From a virus: a stretch of 39,192 bases of DNA. Positions 1 to 7,489 of the stretch are shown here, piece by piece. Under the pieces are notes generated by a model. That model worked only from the letters and a program-made list of their open reading frames with translations, was not told where the DNA came from and did no database searches. Made by a program: the position numbers and the translations under genes. Each line of letters starts with the position of its first letter. Position 1 is the first letter of the stretch. Where the stretch lies: positions 1 to 39,192 of the IMG/VR virus record IMGVR_UViG_3300037071_002924, one strand, 5' to 3'.

Positions 1-198
1 AGGAGCCGCTTCGCCGTCACCAGCGCAGACCGGACAACGCCCGCCGCACTCGCCGCGCACAAAGAGTCGATCGTCTGATACTTCCTGCCATCCCGATGCA
101 TCGATTGATGCAAGCACGGCATCCGTATCGTATCCAGAGAACAACTTCACTGCTCCGCACTTGCAAAACAACCGTAGAGCTTTAATACGGACGCCCAT
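1..198 (-). CDS. Cys-rich small protein, 3' end cut by the window edge
   Basis: The first 66 codons of a leftward gene start at the ATG at 198-196, which overlaps the TAA of the gene before it (TAATGG). The protein begins MGVRIKALRLFCKCGAVKLF. It has a C-x-C pair near residue 13 and a second cluster, ECGGRCPVC, near residues 50-58, so a zinc-binding fold is likely. The start is supported by an AAGGCGG ribosome-binding sequence in a repeated junction. The family is not recognised. The end lies beyond base 1. Confidence 0.6.
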   Translation of the reverse strand, partial: MGVRIKALRLFCKCGAVKLFSGYDTDAVLASIDASGWQEVSDDRLFVRGECGGRCPVCAGDGEAAP

Positions 199-434
199 TA
201 GCGCACCGCCTTTTCGATTTCAAAGTCTGAGCAGCCGCACCCAAAGGACTTGCACCGAAACGCGCCAGAGGATACGTAGGTGTGCTGATGCTGCGCGTGT
301 CCGCAGATGCAGAGCGTGTCGAAAATGTCGCGGAGCGGCACTTGCGCTAAGCGCCTATTCTCGGCCGCGAGCCGTTGAATCTCGGCGTTCAGATCGTGGA
401 TCGACATCTCCGAATAATCCTTAGTGACGCCCAT
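198..434 (-). CDS. small zinc-binding protein (CxCxH...CxxxxCxC)
   Basis: A 78-residue protein. Residues 1-33 form a charged helix that may be coiled coil. The rest carries C42, C44, H46, H49, H51, C61, C66 and C68, spaced as in small phage proteins with a CxCGHxxxxH/CxxxxCxC metal site. The reading frame stays open upstream to a TTG near 551, but the ATG at 434 sits behind an AAGGCGG ribosome-binding sequence in the repeated junction, and another gene fits the upstream stretch better. The protein ends KAVR. Its molecular role is unknown. Confidence 0.65.
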   Translation of the reverse strand: MGVTKDYSEMSIHDLNAEIQRLAAENRRLAQVPLRDIFDTLCICGHAQHQHTYVSSGAFRCKSFGCGCSDFEIEKAVR

Positions 435-591
435 TAGCGCACCCGCCTTTTGATTTGCTGTTTCGGTCTGCTTCAGGAGCCATGCCGCGTATGCTGCTTT
501 TGCGAAGCGCGAGCGTGTCATACGAGGCGATCCCGGCTTCCACTTGTTCAACTGACAGGCCGTGATGACGTGGGTTGAGTGTGTCGGCCAT
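421..591 (-). CDS. small hypothetical protein, 56 aa
   Basis: The ATG at 591 overlaps the TAA of the preceding gene in the repeated AAGGCGGTGCGCTAATGG junction, which argues for translational coupling. The product begins MADTLNPRHHGLSVEQVEAG and is polar with no recognised domain. It ends 14 nt inside the next gene, because the junction copy here carries one extra G relative to the other two copies. The competing reading is an in-frame TTG-started extension of the downstream gene through the same bases. Confidence 0.45.
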   Translation of the reverse strand: MADTLNPRHHGLSVEQVEAGIASYDTLALRKSSIRGMAPEADRNSKSKGGCANGRH

Positions 592-836
592 TAGCGCACC
601 GCCTTGTGAGCCTGCGTGCGTTGTTCAGAATCCCACCGCAGGAACGAAAGCCAGCCGTCATCAGCGTTCACTTTCGCGCGATACGCCGCTTTCACTTCAG
701 GACAGTTCCAATCCGCCATCGTCATCGTCCACCGATCCCGCTGGCCGTCCGATCGCGACTTGACCGTCTCGGAGAACCGCGCGTCCGCTTGCTGCGCGAT
801 CGCGTAGAGCACGTGTGGTGTGTTCGTCTTGTTCAT
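591..836 (-). CDS. hypothetical protein, 81 aa
   Basis: The start is ATG at 836. A TTG 36 nt upstream is in frame but lies inside the -35 box of the promoter. The ATG is only 7 nt past the -10 hexamer, so the message would be leaderless. The protein begins MNKTNTPHVLYAIAQQADAR, contains a WNCPEVKAAYRAKV segment and ends KAVR. No known domain is recognised. It leads the four-gene leftward cluster that runs to the window edge. Confidence 0.6.
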   Translation of the reverse strand: MNKTNTPHVLYAIAQQADARFSETVKSRSDGQRDRWTMTMADWNCPEVKAAYRAKVNADDGWLSFLRWDSEQRTQAHKAVR

Positions 837-843
837 GTCTACT

Positions 844-872
844 ATCTTAGATAATAACGTTATCACTGTCAA
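844..872 (-). promoter_or_regulatory. sigma70-like promoter with palindromic operator
   Basis: On the minus strand TTGACA (872-867) and TAAGAT (849-844) are separated by exactly 17 nt. The spacer contains the perfect palindrome ATAACGTTAT (854-863), a likely operator. The -35 box includes the TGA stop of the upstream zinc-ribbon gene. The -10 ends 7 nt before the ATG at 836, so transcription would begin at or next to the start codon. Confidence 0.7.
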
Positions 873-1057
873 GCGGTTTGTTCTGTAGGACTAACCCCTA
901 CGCTACTGGCGCGACGGGGCACGTTCCACCGCATGGACTTGCACCCTGGACACTCCACAGGCAGGCGGTCTGAGAGCCGAGGCACCCACGCATGGGCACA
1001 TCGGAGACACGACAGAGAGGATTTGATGGGTTTCGGGCGTTGCGCTCGTTTGGGCAT
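869..1057 (-). CDS. zinc-ribbon protein, 62 aa
   Basis: The protein begins MPKRAQRPKPIKSSLSCLRC and has two Cys pairs, CLRC at residues 17-20 and CPGC near 36-39. W24 and R27 lie between the pairs and a basic tail follows. This is the pattern of small phage and actinobacterial zinc ribbons with the form CxRCxHxWxPR...CPxC. It may bind nucleic acid or protein. The ATG at 1057 is 9 nt past a strong -10 box, so the leader is at most a few bases. Its stop overlaps the -35 box of the next promoter. Confidence 0.65.
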   Translation of the reverse strand: MPKRAQRPKPIKSSLSCLRCAHAWVPRLSDRLPVECPGCKSMRWNVPRRASSVGVSPTEQTA

Positions 1058-1066
1058 TAGATAATA

Positions 1067-1095
1067 ATAATACGCCTTATGGCAGTATCAGTCAA
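1067..1095 (-). promoter_or_regulatory. strong sigma70-like promoter, leftward
   Basis: TTGACT (1095-1090) and TATTAT (1072-1067) on the minus strand are spaced by 17 nt. The ATG of the zinc-ribbon gene starts 9 nt after the -10. The box sits inside the 5' end of the rightward HNH gene, so the two genes diverge and overlap here. The motif TTATTATCTAA is shared with the promoter at 844-872. On the plus strand AATAAT (1066-1071) lies 7 nt before the HNH start and could be a weak rightward -10, but it has no good -35. Confidence 0.65.
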
Positions 1096-1435
1096 CCCAA
1101 CGACGTTCAGGGAGAAATTGGCTGAATTCAAACGGCGCGCGGTCGCCGCGCACGATGAACCCGCGCGGCTTGCGCTCTGCCGTGAATTCGCAACCTATCG
1201 GTTAGTGGACCATCGGTGTAAGTCGTATGCGGAGCGGCGGGAGCAATGGGCCAATCGCACGCAGAAAATGCACCGGCACGACTGGCGCGGGCAAACGTGT
1301 TTCGTCTGTCACGGCGCGGCGACTCAGCGCCATCACATCATCGCGTTGATCAACGGAGGATTGCCGACAAAGCGAAACACCGTCTGGATTGATGCTAAGT
1401 GTCACGCCAGAATTCACCCGTGGATGGTGACTTAA
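1079..1435 (+). CDS. HNH endonuclease
   Basis: A 118-residue protein on the strand opposite both neighbours. The C-terminal third is an HNH nuclease: C-x2-C (CFVC, about 75-78), HHI near residues 86-88, a GG turn, an NTV/ID segment and KCHARIHPW at the end. The basic helical N-terminus (residues 10-65) could contact DNA. HNH enzymes of this size in phages are either free-standing homing nucleases or packaging and recombination helpers. The sequence does not decide between them. It is convergent with the end of the late block, overlapping by 4 nt. Confidence 0.75.
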   Translation: MAVSVNPTTFREKLAEFKRRAVAAHDEPARLALCREFATYRLVDHRCKSYAERREQWANRTQKMHRHDWRGQTCFVCHGAATQRHHIIALINGGLPTKRNTVWIDAKCHARIHPWMVT

Positions 1436-1650
1436 GCCGCGTTTTTCGGTCGAGGCAACCGGGGCAGATGACTCAGGTTCCACGCAGTGATCCGCCGTTC
1501 CATTTCTTCGCGGATCGCCGGTTCCCCCCGGCTGCGCCAGTCCTGTTCCCAGTCACAGACCGCGAGCACTCCCGATGGATCGGCCCGGTGCGCCCGCGCA
1601 TGGGCCAGATTGTCGCGCCACGCCCGTTCCGTCAGGGCGCACAGGCTCAT
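1432..1650 (-). CDS. hypothetical protein, 72 aa, last gene of the late block
   Basis: The ATG at 1650 follows 5 nt after the stop of the DNRLRE gene. The product begins MSLCALTERAWRDNLAHARA and is rich in Arg, Trp and Glu with predicted helices. No domain is recognised. The frame stays open upstream to 1827, but that part is the shadow of the DNRLRE gene. The ribosome-binding site is weak. Confidence 0.5.
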   Translation of the reverse strand: MSLCALTERAWRDNLAHARAHRADPSGVLAVCDWEQDWRSRGEPAIREEMERRITAWNLSHLPRLPRPKNAA

Positions 1651-1655
1651 CCAGG

Positions 1656-2615
1656 TCACACCACGAGCGCGATCCGCAGGTAGGGCCAGTCGCGCACATC
1701 TGGCGCCGACAAGCCCGCGAAACTGCGGAACCGGTCTCCGAGTTTCGTCAGATCCGGATTGAGCAGCAAGCCGAAGTTGCCGGCCGGGTTCGCAATCCAC
1801 TCCTGCACCATCGCCGTCAGGTTCCACGCTTTCGCTTGTGCCTGCCCGACGCCCACGTTGATCGCGTCATAGGCCGTGGTGATATCCGCTTGCGCCATCG
1901 GCACCGTGCCCGCGCAACAGGCAGTGGCCGTCCACGGCGACTCGACGCCAGCGAGAAACCCGGTCGCTGTCTCCACGTCCACCGCTCGCAGGAGTTTGTG
2001 GGCGCTGACGCGATAGGCATTCGTGCCGAGCTCGTCCGCGTCATCCAAGGTGAGGAGGAGCGTGGCCGATTCCACGGTCGTCGTGAGCGGTAACACCGGG
2101 AAGGCGAACTTGAGAATCACGGCGTTGCCCACCATGCGCACGGGCCAGGTCGTCACGACGAGATGCCGCGTGTTCGCGTGCGGGTCGTGAGGTTCACGCA
2201 CGTTGAGGACGGTCGTCTCAGGGAAGACATCGAGCAGCATCGCAATGCGGATAATGGAGGGCGCATTCGGGGGCGGGTTGTTCGTCCACGTGAACGCCAG
2301 CGGCGCCGACTTCGCGCTTTCCGCCGTCACGTTCTGCGCCGTGGCGGTAATGCTGTGCGCCCCGACCGTTTGCACGGGAAACGGGGCCAGACACGTAAAG
2401 GGCGAGACCGTGCCCGTGCAGACCGCTGCCAGCACGACGCCGACCGTCTGCGCGTCCGTATAGGTCCGGTAGGTGTAGCTGACGGCCGTCGCGAGATCCG
2501 GCGCCACGATGTCAAACTGCGCCTTCGCGCCAGGATAGGCGAAGACGGTCTGCGCGGAGGCCGGGAGCGCCGAGAGCACGAGCGCCGCGACGACGACGGA
2601 CAGCACCTTAATCAT
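1656..2615 (-). CDS. exported protein with Ig-like and DNRLRE-type domains
   Basis: A 319-residue protein with a classic Sec signal peptide (residues 1-22, basic start, hydrophobic core, ending ASAQ). Residues 23-112 look like an Ig-like beta-sandwich. Residues about 165-319 match the DNRLRE pattern: an AWNLTAMVQEWI helix, a GLLLNPD strand and a PYLRI strand near the end. DNRLRE domains occur in secreted wall- or polysaccharide-associated proteins. In a phage this suggests a late protein sent to the periplasm or cell surface, or a virion protein with a cleaved leader. The start is fixed by an ATGA overlap with the preceding gene. Confidence 0.6.
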   Translation of the reverse strand: MIKVLSVVVAALVLSALPASAQTVFAYPGAKAQFDIVAPDLATAVSYTYRTYTDAQTVGVVLAAVCTGTVSPFTCLAPFPVQTVGAHSITATAQNVTAESAKSAPLAFTWTNNPPPNAPSIIRIAMLLDVFPETTVLNVREPHDPHANTRHLVVTTWPVRMVGNAVILKFAFPVLPLTTTVESATLLLTLDDADELGTNAYRVSAHKLLRAVDVETATGFLAGVESPWTATACCAGTVPMAQADITTAYDAINVGVGQAQAKAWNLTAMVQEWIANPAGNFGLLLNPDLTKLGDRFRSFAGLSAPDVRDWPYLRIALVV

Positions 2616-2947
2616 GCGAGTCTCCCTGTAGACGAGTTCCGCGCCTTCGCGTCCGCAATCGCCGTCTTCAGCGAGACGAACGCTTCATGCACTTGTCGGG
2701 TCGCATCCAACACGAGGGGATCGTTCACGACGTCTTTGCCGATGCCCGCTTCGATCGCCTGAATCCCGGCTGCCGCGAAGGCGTCGATCGCCACGCCGAT
2801 TTGTGCGTCCCCAGTCGCCGCGACAATCTCCTGCGCCCGTTGCAAGGCAATCAGGATGTAGGGCAACACCGCCACCACGTTGCCGAGGTTCAACGCCCGA
2901 TCCGCGCTTGCCTTCGATCGCTTCGCCGGTTTCTTCTTGTTCGCCAT
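2612..2947 (-). CDS. helical hypothetical late protein, 111 aa
   Basis: The preferred start is ATG at 2947, preceded by AGGGAG with a 7-nt gap. The protein begins MANKKKPAKRSKASADRALN and is then almost wholly helical. The segment NVVAVLPYILIALQRAQEIV is mildly hydrophobic. The ending, with NDPLVLDATRQVHEAFVSLK, resembles small hypothetical proteins found near phage tail and lysis genes. The function is unknown. It overlaps the downstream exported gene by ATGA. Confidence 0.6.
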   Translation of the reverse strand: MANKKKPAKRSKASADRALNLGNVVAVLPYILIALQRAQEIVAATGDAQIGVAIDAFAAAGIQAIEAGIGKDVVNDPLVLDATRQVHEAFVSLKTAIADAKARNSSTGRLA

Positions 2948-3270
2948 TGGATGACTCCCTACATAGCGGCGCAGCGCCGCATACAGATCCGCTTTGTTCA
3001 AGACGAGTTCGCCGGTCCAGTCGTGATCGTTCAACACCGACGGTGAGATGACTTGCGCACCAGACGGAAACGCTTTCGCCGTCGTGAGTGCCGCAATCAA
3101 CGCCCGCCGATCCCACAGCGCCGACGCGTGACTACTGAGCGGGGGCGTCCCAGGTCCGACGAATCCCACGCCGATGCGCCGCCGCGAGGATCTGCGGGCC
3201 ATTCGTTCAAGGTCTTGAGCATGTCACGTTGGCGCGCGTGCTGCCTGTCCTGAACAGCACACCCCGATCG
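2948..3270 (-). other. open but uncertain coding stretch between two late genes
   Basis: The frame of the 111-residue gene stays open upstream to an ATG at 3202, adding 85 residues (MARRSSRRRIGVGFVGPGTP...). There is no clear ribosome-binding site at 3202. The extra part shows no domain, though GELVLNKADLYAALRRYVGS looks protein-like. It may be an N-terminal extension, a remnant, or non-coding. Nothing else was recognised in 3203-3270. Confidence 0.3.
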
Positions 3271-4215
3271 TCAGCCGTTCCGCGCTCGCACGAGGTCTAA
3301 ATAGCGCGTGCCCCACGCATCGCGCCGATAGAAGCCGGCGGATTCTTCGATGTTCGTCAATGACTCCAAGAAGCCATACGTCACCTTGGCCTTCCGCCAG
3401 CCGCGAAACGCGTCCCGCAACGTCTCCCCGTCGCGACGATCGATCTGTCGCTGCCCATCGCTGTAGTTGCGGAATCCCGGCACGGCCATGCCCGTCACGA
3501 TCCCATTGCGCGGATTCCTGTGCGTGGACCAACTTGCAGTCGGCGGGGTGAACCACGCATGGATCCCGTAGGCGGTGATGGCCGCTGGCCAGCTCGTGTC
3601 GACGATGTGGTCGGGCCGCCCGAAGCCTTCTTGTTCCATGCGAAACGAGATGTGGTCGAGCAGCCGCTGCGCCGAGGCCCAGTGCTCCATGCCCTGCGGC
3701 ACGACGCCCTGGCCGATGCCCCACCACCAGACGAGCGGCCGGCCGTTCGGCGTGCGCTCGAGCCGCAGCCGATCGGCGCTGTCATCGAACACCTGAAAGA
3801 ACGGCCGCAGCATGTGCGTCCAGATGCGCTCGCAGTGATCGACGTTGTCGAAGTCGATCCCGACCGGATAGTCTGGGGTGCTCAATACGTCGCCGAGCGC
3901 CGCCGTATCCATGAACGGTGCCCAGGTCGGGAAGGGCGCGGTCCACCCGTCTGGAAACAGAAATGTCTCGGCGACGTCTCGCATCATCGACACGCACGGG
4001 AAGCCCGCATCCTGGACTCCGCGCAGCACAGGCGTGAGGCCGTCAATCTGCGCGAGACACGCCGCTTCGTAATACAGGTTCTCCCAGGTGGCGCGATCAA
4101 ACCGATCCCACGTCAGTCGGCCGTCATCGGTCCACGGCCACTCCGTCCACGGATGATTCTGCTCGTGTAGTTCGTGGATATTGAACCCGTAACCCACGTT
4201 CATCAGCGTGCGCAT
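3271..4215 (-). CDS. putative glycoside hydrolase-like protein
   Basis: A 314-residue protein beginning MRTLMNVGYGFNIHELHEQN. It is rich in Trp, Asp and His, with alternating strands and helices as in a TIM barrel. The segment WTHMLRPFFQVFDDSADRLR followed by GRPLVWWWGIG resembles the 'loading to a barrel strand with xGKPVxxxW' pattern of GH99/DUF5010-like hydrolases. No catalytic pair can be assigned with certainty. It lies directly downstream of another hydrolase-like gene, so the pair may act together on host glycans during entry or release. Confidence 0.45.
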   Translation of the reverse strand: MRTLMNVGYGFNIHELHEQNHPWTEWPWTDDGRLTWDRFDRATWENLYYEAACLAQIDGLTPVLRGVQDAGFPCVSMMRDVAETFLFPDGWTAPFPTWAPFMDTAALGDVLSTPDYPVGIDFDNVDHCERIWTHMLRPFFQVFDDSADRLRLERTPNGRPLVWWWGIGQGVVPQGMEHWASAQRLLDHISFRMEQEGFGRPDHIVDTSWPAAITAYGIHAWFTPPTASWSTHRNPRNGIVTGMAVPGFRNYSDGQRQIDRRDGETLRDAFRGWRKAKVTYGFLESLTNIEESAGFYRRDAWGTRYLDLVRARNG

Positions 4216-4226
4216 GACGGCGAGGT

Positions 4227-5429
4227 CTACCCGCGTAAGCCTTCCACGAACGCCGCCGCACACGCGCGCTCCAACGGGTTGAACAGTCGCGAGATCGGCA
4301 CGTTCGGATCTTGATTCCCGGTGCCCGCCCAATGGTGGAACCGTCCGCCATTCGCCGCCCGCGCTTCCGCGCCGCAGCGCTCGTAGACGCGCGGTTGATT
4401 ACATTCGCCGTTCCCCGTGCCGGGTTTCATGTTCTCATCGCAAATCGAAATGATCGGGCCCGATCCGTCGTCGGCCCCGTAGAGATATTCAATCGGGCCG
4501 TATTCCATGATCGACTTCGGCAAATCGCGCCGGCCGGAGAACCCGTAGTAATCCCACTTCGCGCCGCCAATCGGTTTCATATTGGACGCATTCGCGGCGA
4601 GGCGATCCGTCGGGCGGCTGAACGTCGCGGGGTCAAACCCGTTCTTGTCGTATTCGTTGCCGAGCTGTTCGAGATGATTGGCGATGCCCTTCGTCGCCGC
4701 GCGCACGTCAGCGACACGACGCTGCTGATCGCTGGCGTTCGGATTCACCACTTGGCAATCGGCCAGAATGCACCCTTGCACATACATCTCATACTCGTTG
4801 CAGAGTGCCAGAAACGGCCGCAGTTTGTCTAAGGGCATCTGCCACTTGTCGCCGCGATTGCGAATGTCCTTCTGCCAGAGCACGCGGAGATTGTTAAACC
4901 CGAGATCGTGCCGTTCCTGCAACACGGGGCGACACGCGTCCGGTCCTTGCCGATCGTAAATCACGCCGAGCAGCAATTCCGTCGATCCGATCACGACATA
5001 CCGATCGCCGGCGGCCGTCACGAAGTCTTTGTCTTCGATGTGCAACGCGGGGAGCTGCACCGGATCGGCTTCCACGATCGTGACCGCAAACGCGATGGGT
5101 GTCTGCGAGGTCGCTTCCACCAGCAGCGCGTGATCGACGCACAGGTAGCCGCGATCTCTCGCCGCGATCGCCGTGGCGGGTGCGTGCGGATTCAGCTTCC
5201 ACAACTGCCATGCGCTCAAATCCGTGCCGCGCGTGTTCACCTCGCCGCCGCCGCCGTCTTCGGCTCTGAGGTAGCCGCCGTGTGCCGATCGCAACCCGAC
5301 TTGATTCGAGTCCGTCTTGATCACGTCCCAGGTTTCCCACGAGGCGATCGTCATGCGGGAGGCCGTCACGGAGCCATCCGCTTCCGCGCAGACATACAAA
5401 CCGTTCGGCGCGCAGAGGGCGATCTTCAC
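4227..5429 (-). CDS. beta-trefoil (fascin-like) plus TIM-barrel hydrolase-like protein
   Basis: A 400-residue protein. Residues 1-80 repeat a 'LCAPNGLYVCAEADG' and 'LRSAHGGYLRAEDG' pattern typical of fascin-like or ricin-like beta-trefoils, ending AWQLWKL. Residues about 135-400 look like a glycoside-hydrolase barrel, with RHDLGFNNLRVLW, the Glu-containing LGNEYDKNG near a strand end, and WDYYGFSGRRD. It is probably a carbohydrate-binding enzyme, either virion-bound or acting at lysis. No classical endolysin was recognised elsewhere, so this or the next gene may fill that role. It overlaps the preceding gene by 4 nt. Confidence 0.5.
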   Translation of the reverse strand: MKIALCAPNGLYVCAEADGSVTASRMTIASWETWDVIKTDSNQVGLRSAHGGYLRAEDGGGGEVNTRGTDLSAWQLWKLNPHAPATAIAARDRGYLCVDHALLVEATSQTPIAFAVTIVEADPVQLPALHIEDKDFVTAAGDRYVVIGSTELLLGVIYDRQGPDACRPVLQERHDLGFNNLRVLWQKDIRNRGDKWQMPLDKLRPFLALCNEYEMYVQGCILADCQVVNPNASDQQRRVADVRAATKGIANHLEQLGNEYDKNGFDPATFSRPTDRLAANASNMKPIGGAKWDYYGFSGRRDLPKSIMEYGPIEYLYGADDGSGPIISICDENMKPGTGNGECNQPRVYERCGAEARAANGGRFHHWAGTGNQDPNVPISRLFNPLERACAAAFVEGLRG

Positions 5430-6049
5430 GCGTCCCCGTCGTCCAGCCGGAGCCGCGCGTTCAGGGCGAGCGGCAAGACTTCCGCCGTCTCTGGCGGCAC
5501 GGTCACGAGTTTGAACAGCACGGGTTTCCCCTTCATTAATTCCGCTTCCGCCTTCGCCCGCGTGATCACAAGCGGGAGAATATGCGCCGCGTCTCGTTCA
5601 CTGGCCGTAATCAGTTCGCCCATATCCGCTTCCCGCTGGAGCAGGGCCACCGCGAGTTCCCGTTCTTCGTCGGCCGTGAGGGTGCCCGGCCCCACTTTCG
5701 CCAGGAGTTCATCCATGCGCGGCGTGTGGAAGTGCGTGAGTTCCTTGATCAGAATCGCTTGAAACGCCGTGCTGATCGGCACGACCGCCGCCGAGAGCAC
5801 CGCCAACTTCGCTTCCATCGCCCGAAAGTCGGTGACGAGTTGCGCGTGATCCTTGGCGAGTTGCACGGCCGCCGCTTCCCGGTCCTTTTCGATTTGCTTC
5901 GCCAAGTCCACGCGGGTGTCTTCGAGCTTCTCGGCCATCTTCTGCGCGACGTTGCGATTGAACCAGTAGCGCGCCGCGACCCACGTCAACGCCGATCCGA
6001 CGAACATCAAGAGAATCGAGATGCCGACGGCGTTGATCTGGATCGTCAT
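5426..6049 (-). CDS. membrane-anchored coiled-coil protein
   Basis: A 207-residue protein with one N-terminal membrane segment (about residues 9-29, ISILLMFVGSALTWVAARYW). A long charged coiled coil follows to about residue 105, then a helical C-terminal region. The N-anchored coiled coil just after a holin-like gene resembles inner-membrane spanin or lysis accessory proteins, but it is longer than usual for Rz. It overlaps both neighbours by 4 nt, so the three genes are probably translated together. Confidence 0.5.
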   Translation of the reverse strand: MTIQINAVGISILLMFVGSALTWVAARYWFNRNVAQKMAEKLEDTRVDLAKQIEKDREAAAVQLAKDHAQLVTDFRAMEAKLAVLSAAVVPISTAFQAILIKELTHFHTPRMDELLAKVGPGTLTADEERELAVALLQREADMGELITASERDAAHILPLVITRAKAEAELMKGKPVLFKLVTVPPETAEVLPLALNARLRLDDGDA

Positions 6050-6243
6050 CGCACCCGCAAGACCGGCCCGCCCGTATTCAACCCCAAGGCTTGCAGCAAA
6101 TAGAGCACGGCGACAATGACGAGCAGGACATAGATCACGGTCACAATCGGCGCCGGGATGCCGAAGGCGCCCGCAATCGCACGCACGGCCCAGAACACCA
6201 AGCCGATGATGATCACGAACACGAGCAACGCCATCAGATTCAT
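6046..6243 (-). CDS. small two-helix membrane protein, holin-like
   Basis: A 65-residue protein with two hydrophobic stretches, residues 3-21 and about 32-51, joined by a short Gly/Pro turn and followed by a short basic tail (VLRVR). The size and topology fit class II holins. The position next to a coiled-coil membrane protein and hydrolase-like genes supports a lysis role. Many phage small membrane proteins look alike, so the role is inferred. Confidence 0.5.
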   Translation of the reverse strand: MNLMALLVFVIIIGLVFWAVRAIAGAFGIPAPIVTVIYVLLVIVAVLYLLQALGLNTGGPVLRVR

Positions 6244-6292
6244 CCTGTGCTCCTATCGACTCATCTGGTGATACGGCAACCGTCGATTCACC

Positions 6293-7489
6293 CTAGCGAC
6301 CCATCATCGGCGTGGATCGCCGCAGTTGATCCAGTAACGCCCGTTCCGAAGCCGTCAACGCTTGCCCGCCGCCCGTGTTCCAGGCGCCGACGTTCGTCTT
6401 GAACAGCGCGTCGTGCCGCGCTTGTGCCGCGTCTCTCAGTGCCTTGATGCCGGCCGGATCGAGGCCAGAGGCCGGATGTGCGACTCCGGTCAACGCTTGC
6501 CGATTCGCGTCGACGGCTGACATGGTTGAGCCGGAGCCGGTATCGACCATGTGCTTCTGCCACGCGAGCGGCGCATCGAGTTTCGGCGGCGCGACTTTCG
6601 GCGGCAGTCCGGCCGCGCGTTTCTCCATCGTGAAGGCTGACGCGGTATCCGATCGCGGATAGGACAACGCTTCATCAGCCCGCGTGCGAATGGAGGACAT
6701 GCCCCACTTGTCGGGCGCGGTCGTCACCATCCCGCGCGACACTTCGGGATTCATCGTCACGCCTTTGCCAGACAGCGGACGTGTCACGCCGCCGACTTTC
6801 ATCGGCACATCGGACGCCGTCGCTTCCTTCAACGCCGCGATCAGTTCGTCGTTAAGTTGTGGCGCTTTTCCGACTAAGCGCCCCGACCCTAACGCTTCCC
6901 GCGCAAGGCGCTTCGCTTGCTGATCTTCGATCGAGGATCGCACCGCACCGATGATCGGCATTTGCTTGCTCACAAGACTTTTCGCGCCGCCGATCGCGAC
7001 GTCACTGACCGAGGGAAGCACCTTCCGCAATCCCCGCACGAGTCGCGTGCCGCCGATGATCGCCGCCCCGCCAAGTCCTTCCAGTGCGCCTTGTGTGGCT
7101 GCTTCGCCGCCGATCGCGCTGGCCGCTTCGCCCGACGTGGCTGGTGCCGCGTTGCCGCGAAACCGCTGCACGAGCTGCCGCGCGGCTTCACCCGCCCCGC
7201 CGCCGAGGGCCGCGCCGCCCATCGATCCAGGAATCCCACCGACGCCCAACCCAAAGGCCGCGCCCCCAATCCCGCCGATCGTCGCGCCAGCCATGCCGCC
7301 CAACATCGGCAACGCATCGACGGCTGTATCAGTCCAGGTGCGTTCTGGAGCGGCTGGCTTAGCGGGTCCGCTGAGATCCTTGTATTGCGGATACTTGGCA
7401 ATGACACGCGACTCTAACGTCGCGTCGTCCATGTCGTCATAGACGCCGGGATGTTTCGCACGGAGTTGGGCCGCGAGGCCAGAAGGCAT
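6293..7489 (-). CDS. putative internal virion / DNA-ejection protein with glycine zippers
   Basis: A 398-residue protein. Residues 1-45 carry a motif common at the N-terminus of phage internal proteins (RAKHPGVYDDMDDATLESRV, ending YPQYKDL). Residues about 60-105 are a Gly/Ala-rich membrane-active stretch (GGMAGATIGGIGGAAFGLGV). A helical remainder follows. Such glycine-zipper regions are typical of podovirus ejection proteins that line a channel across the host envelope. It is followed by the lysis-like genes and preceded by other internal-protein candidates. Confidence 0.5.
   Translation of the reverse strand: MPSGLAAQLRAKHPGVYDDMDDATLESRVIAKYPQYKDLSGPAKPAAPERTWTDTAVDALPMLGGMAGATIGGIGGAAFGLGVGGIPGSMGGAALGGGAGEAARQLVQRFRGNAAPATSGEAASAIGGEAATQGALEGLGGAAIIGGTRLVRGLRKVLPSVSDVAIGGAKSLVSKQMPIIGAVRSSIEDQQAKRLAREALGSGRLVGKAPQLNDELIAALKEATASDVPMKVGGVTRPLSGKGVTMNPEVSRGMVTTAPDKWGMSSIRTRADEALSYPRSDTASAFTMEKRAAGLPPKVAPPKLDAPLAWQKHMVDTGSGSTMSAVDANRQALTGVAHPASGLDPAGIKALRDAAQARHDALFKTNVGAWNTGGGQALTASERALLDQLRRSTPMMGR

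Larger units (their letters stand above)
190..606 (-). repeat. three-copy AAGGCGG(G)TGCGCTAATGG gene junction
   Basis: Copies lie at about 193-212, 430-450 and 589-606. Each provides a ribosome-binding sequence (AAGGCGG) and a TAATG start. In the outer copies it also encodes the last residues KAVR of the upstream gene. The middle copy has one extra G, which changes the upstream frame. Copies 1 and 2 also share flanking ACGCCC and TTTTxGATTT. Confidence 0.65.

Noticed and set aside
198-551. A single 117-residue gene from a TTG at 551
   Set aside because: The ATG at 434 and a separate small gene from 591 both sit behind the repeated ribosome-binding junction, while the TTG has no such support.
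4908-5762. 284-residue rightward frame opposite the trefoil protein
   Set aside because: No start signal and no domain. It spans two real leftward genes.
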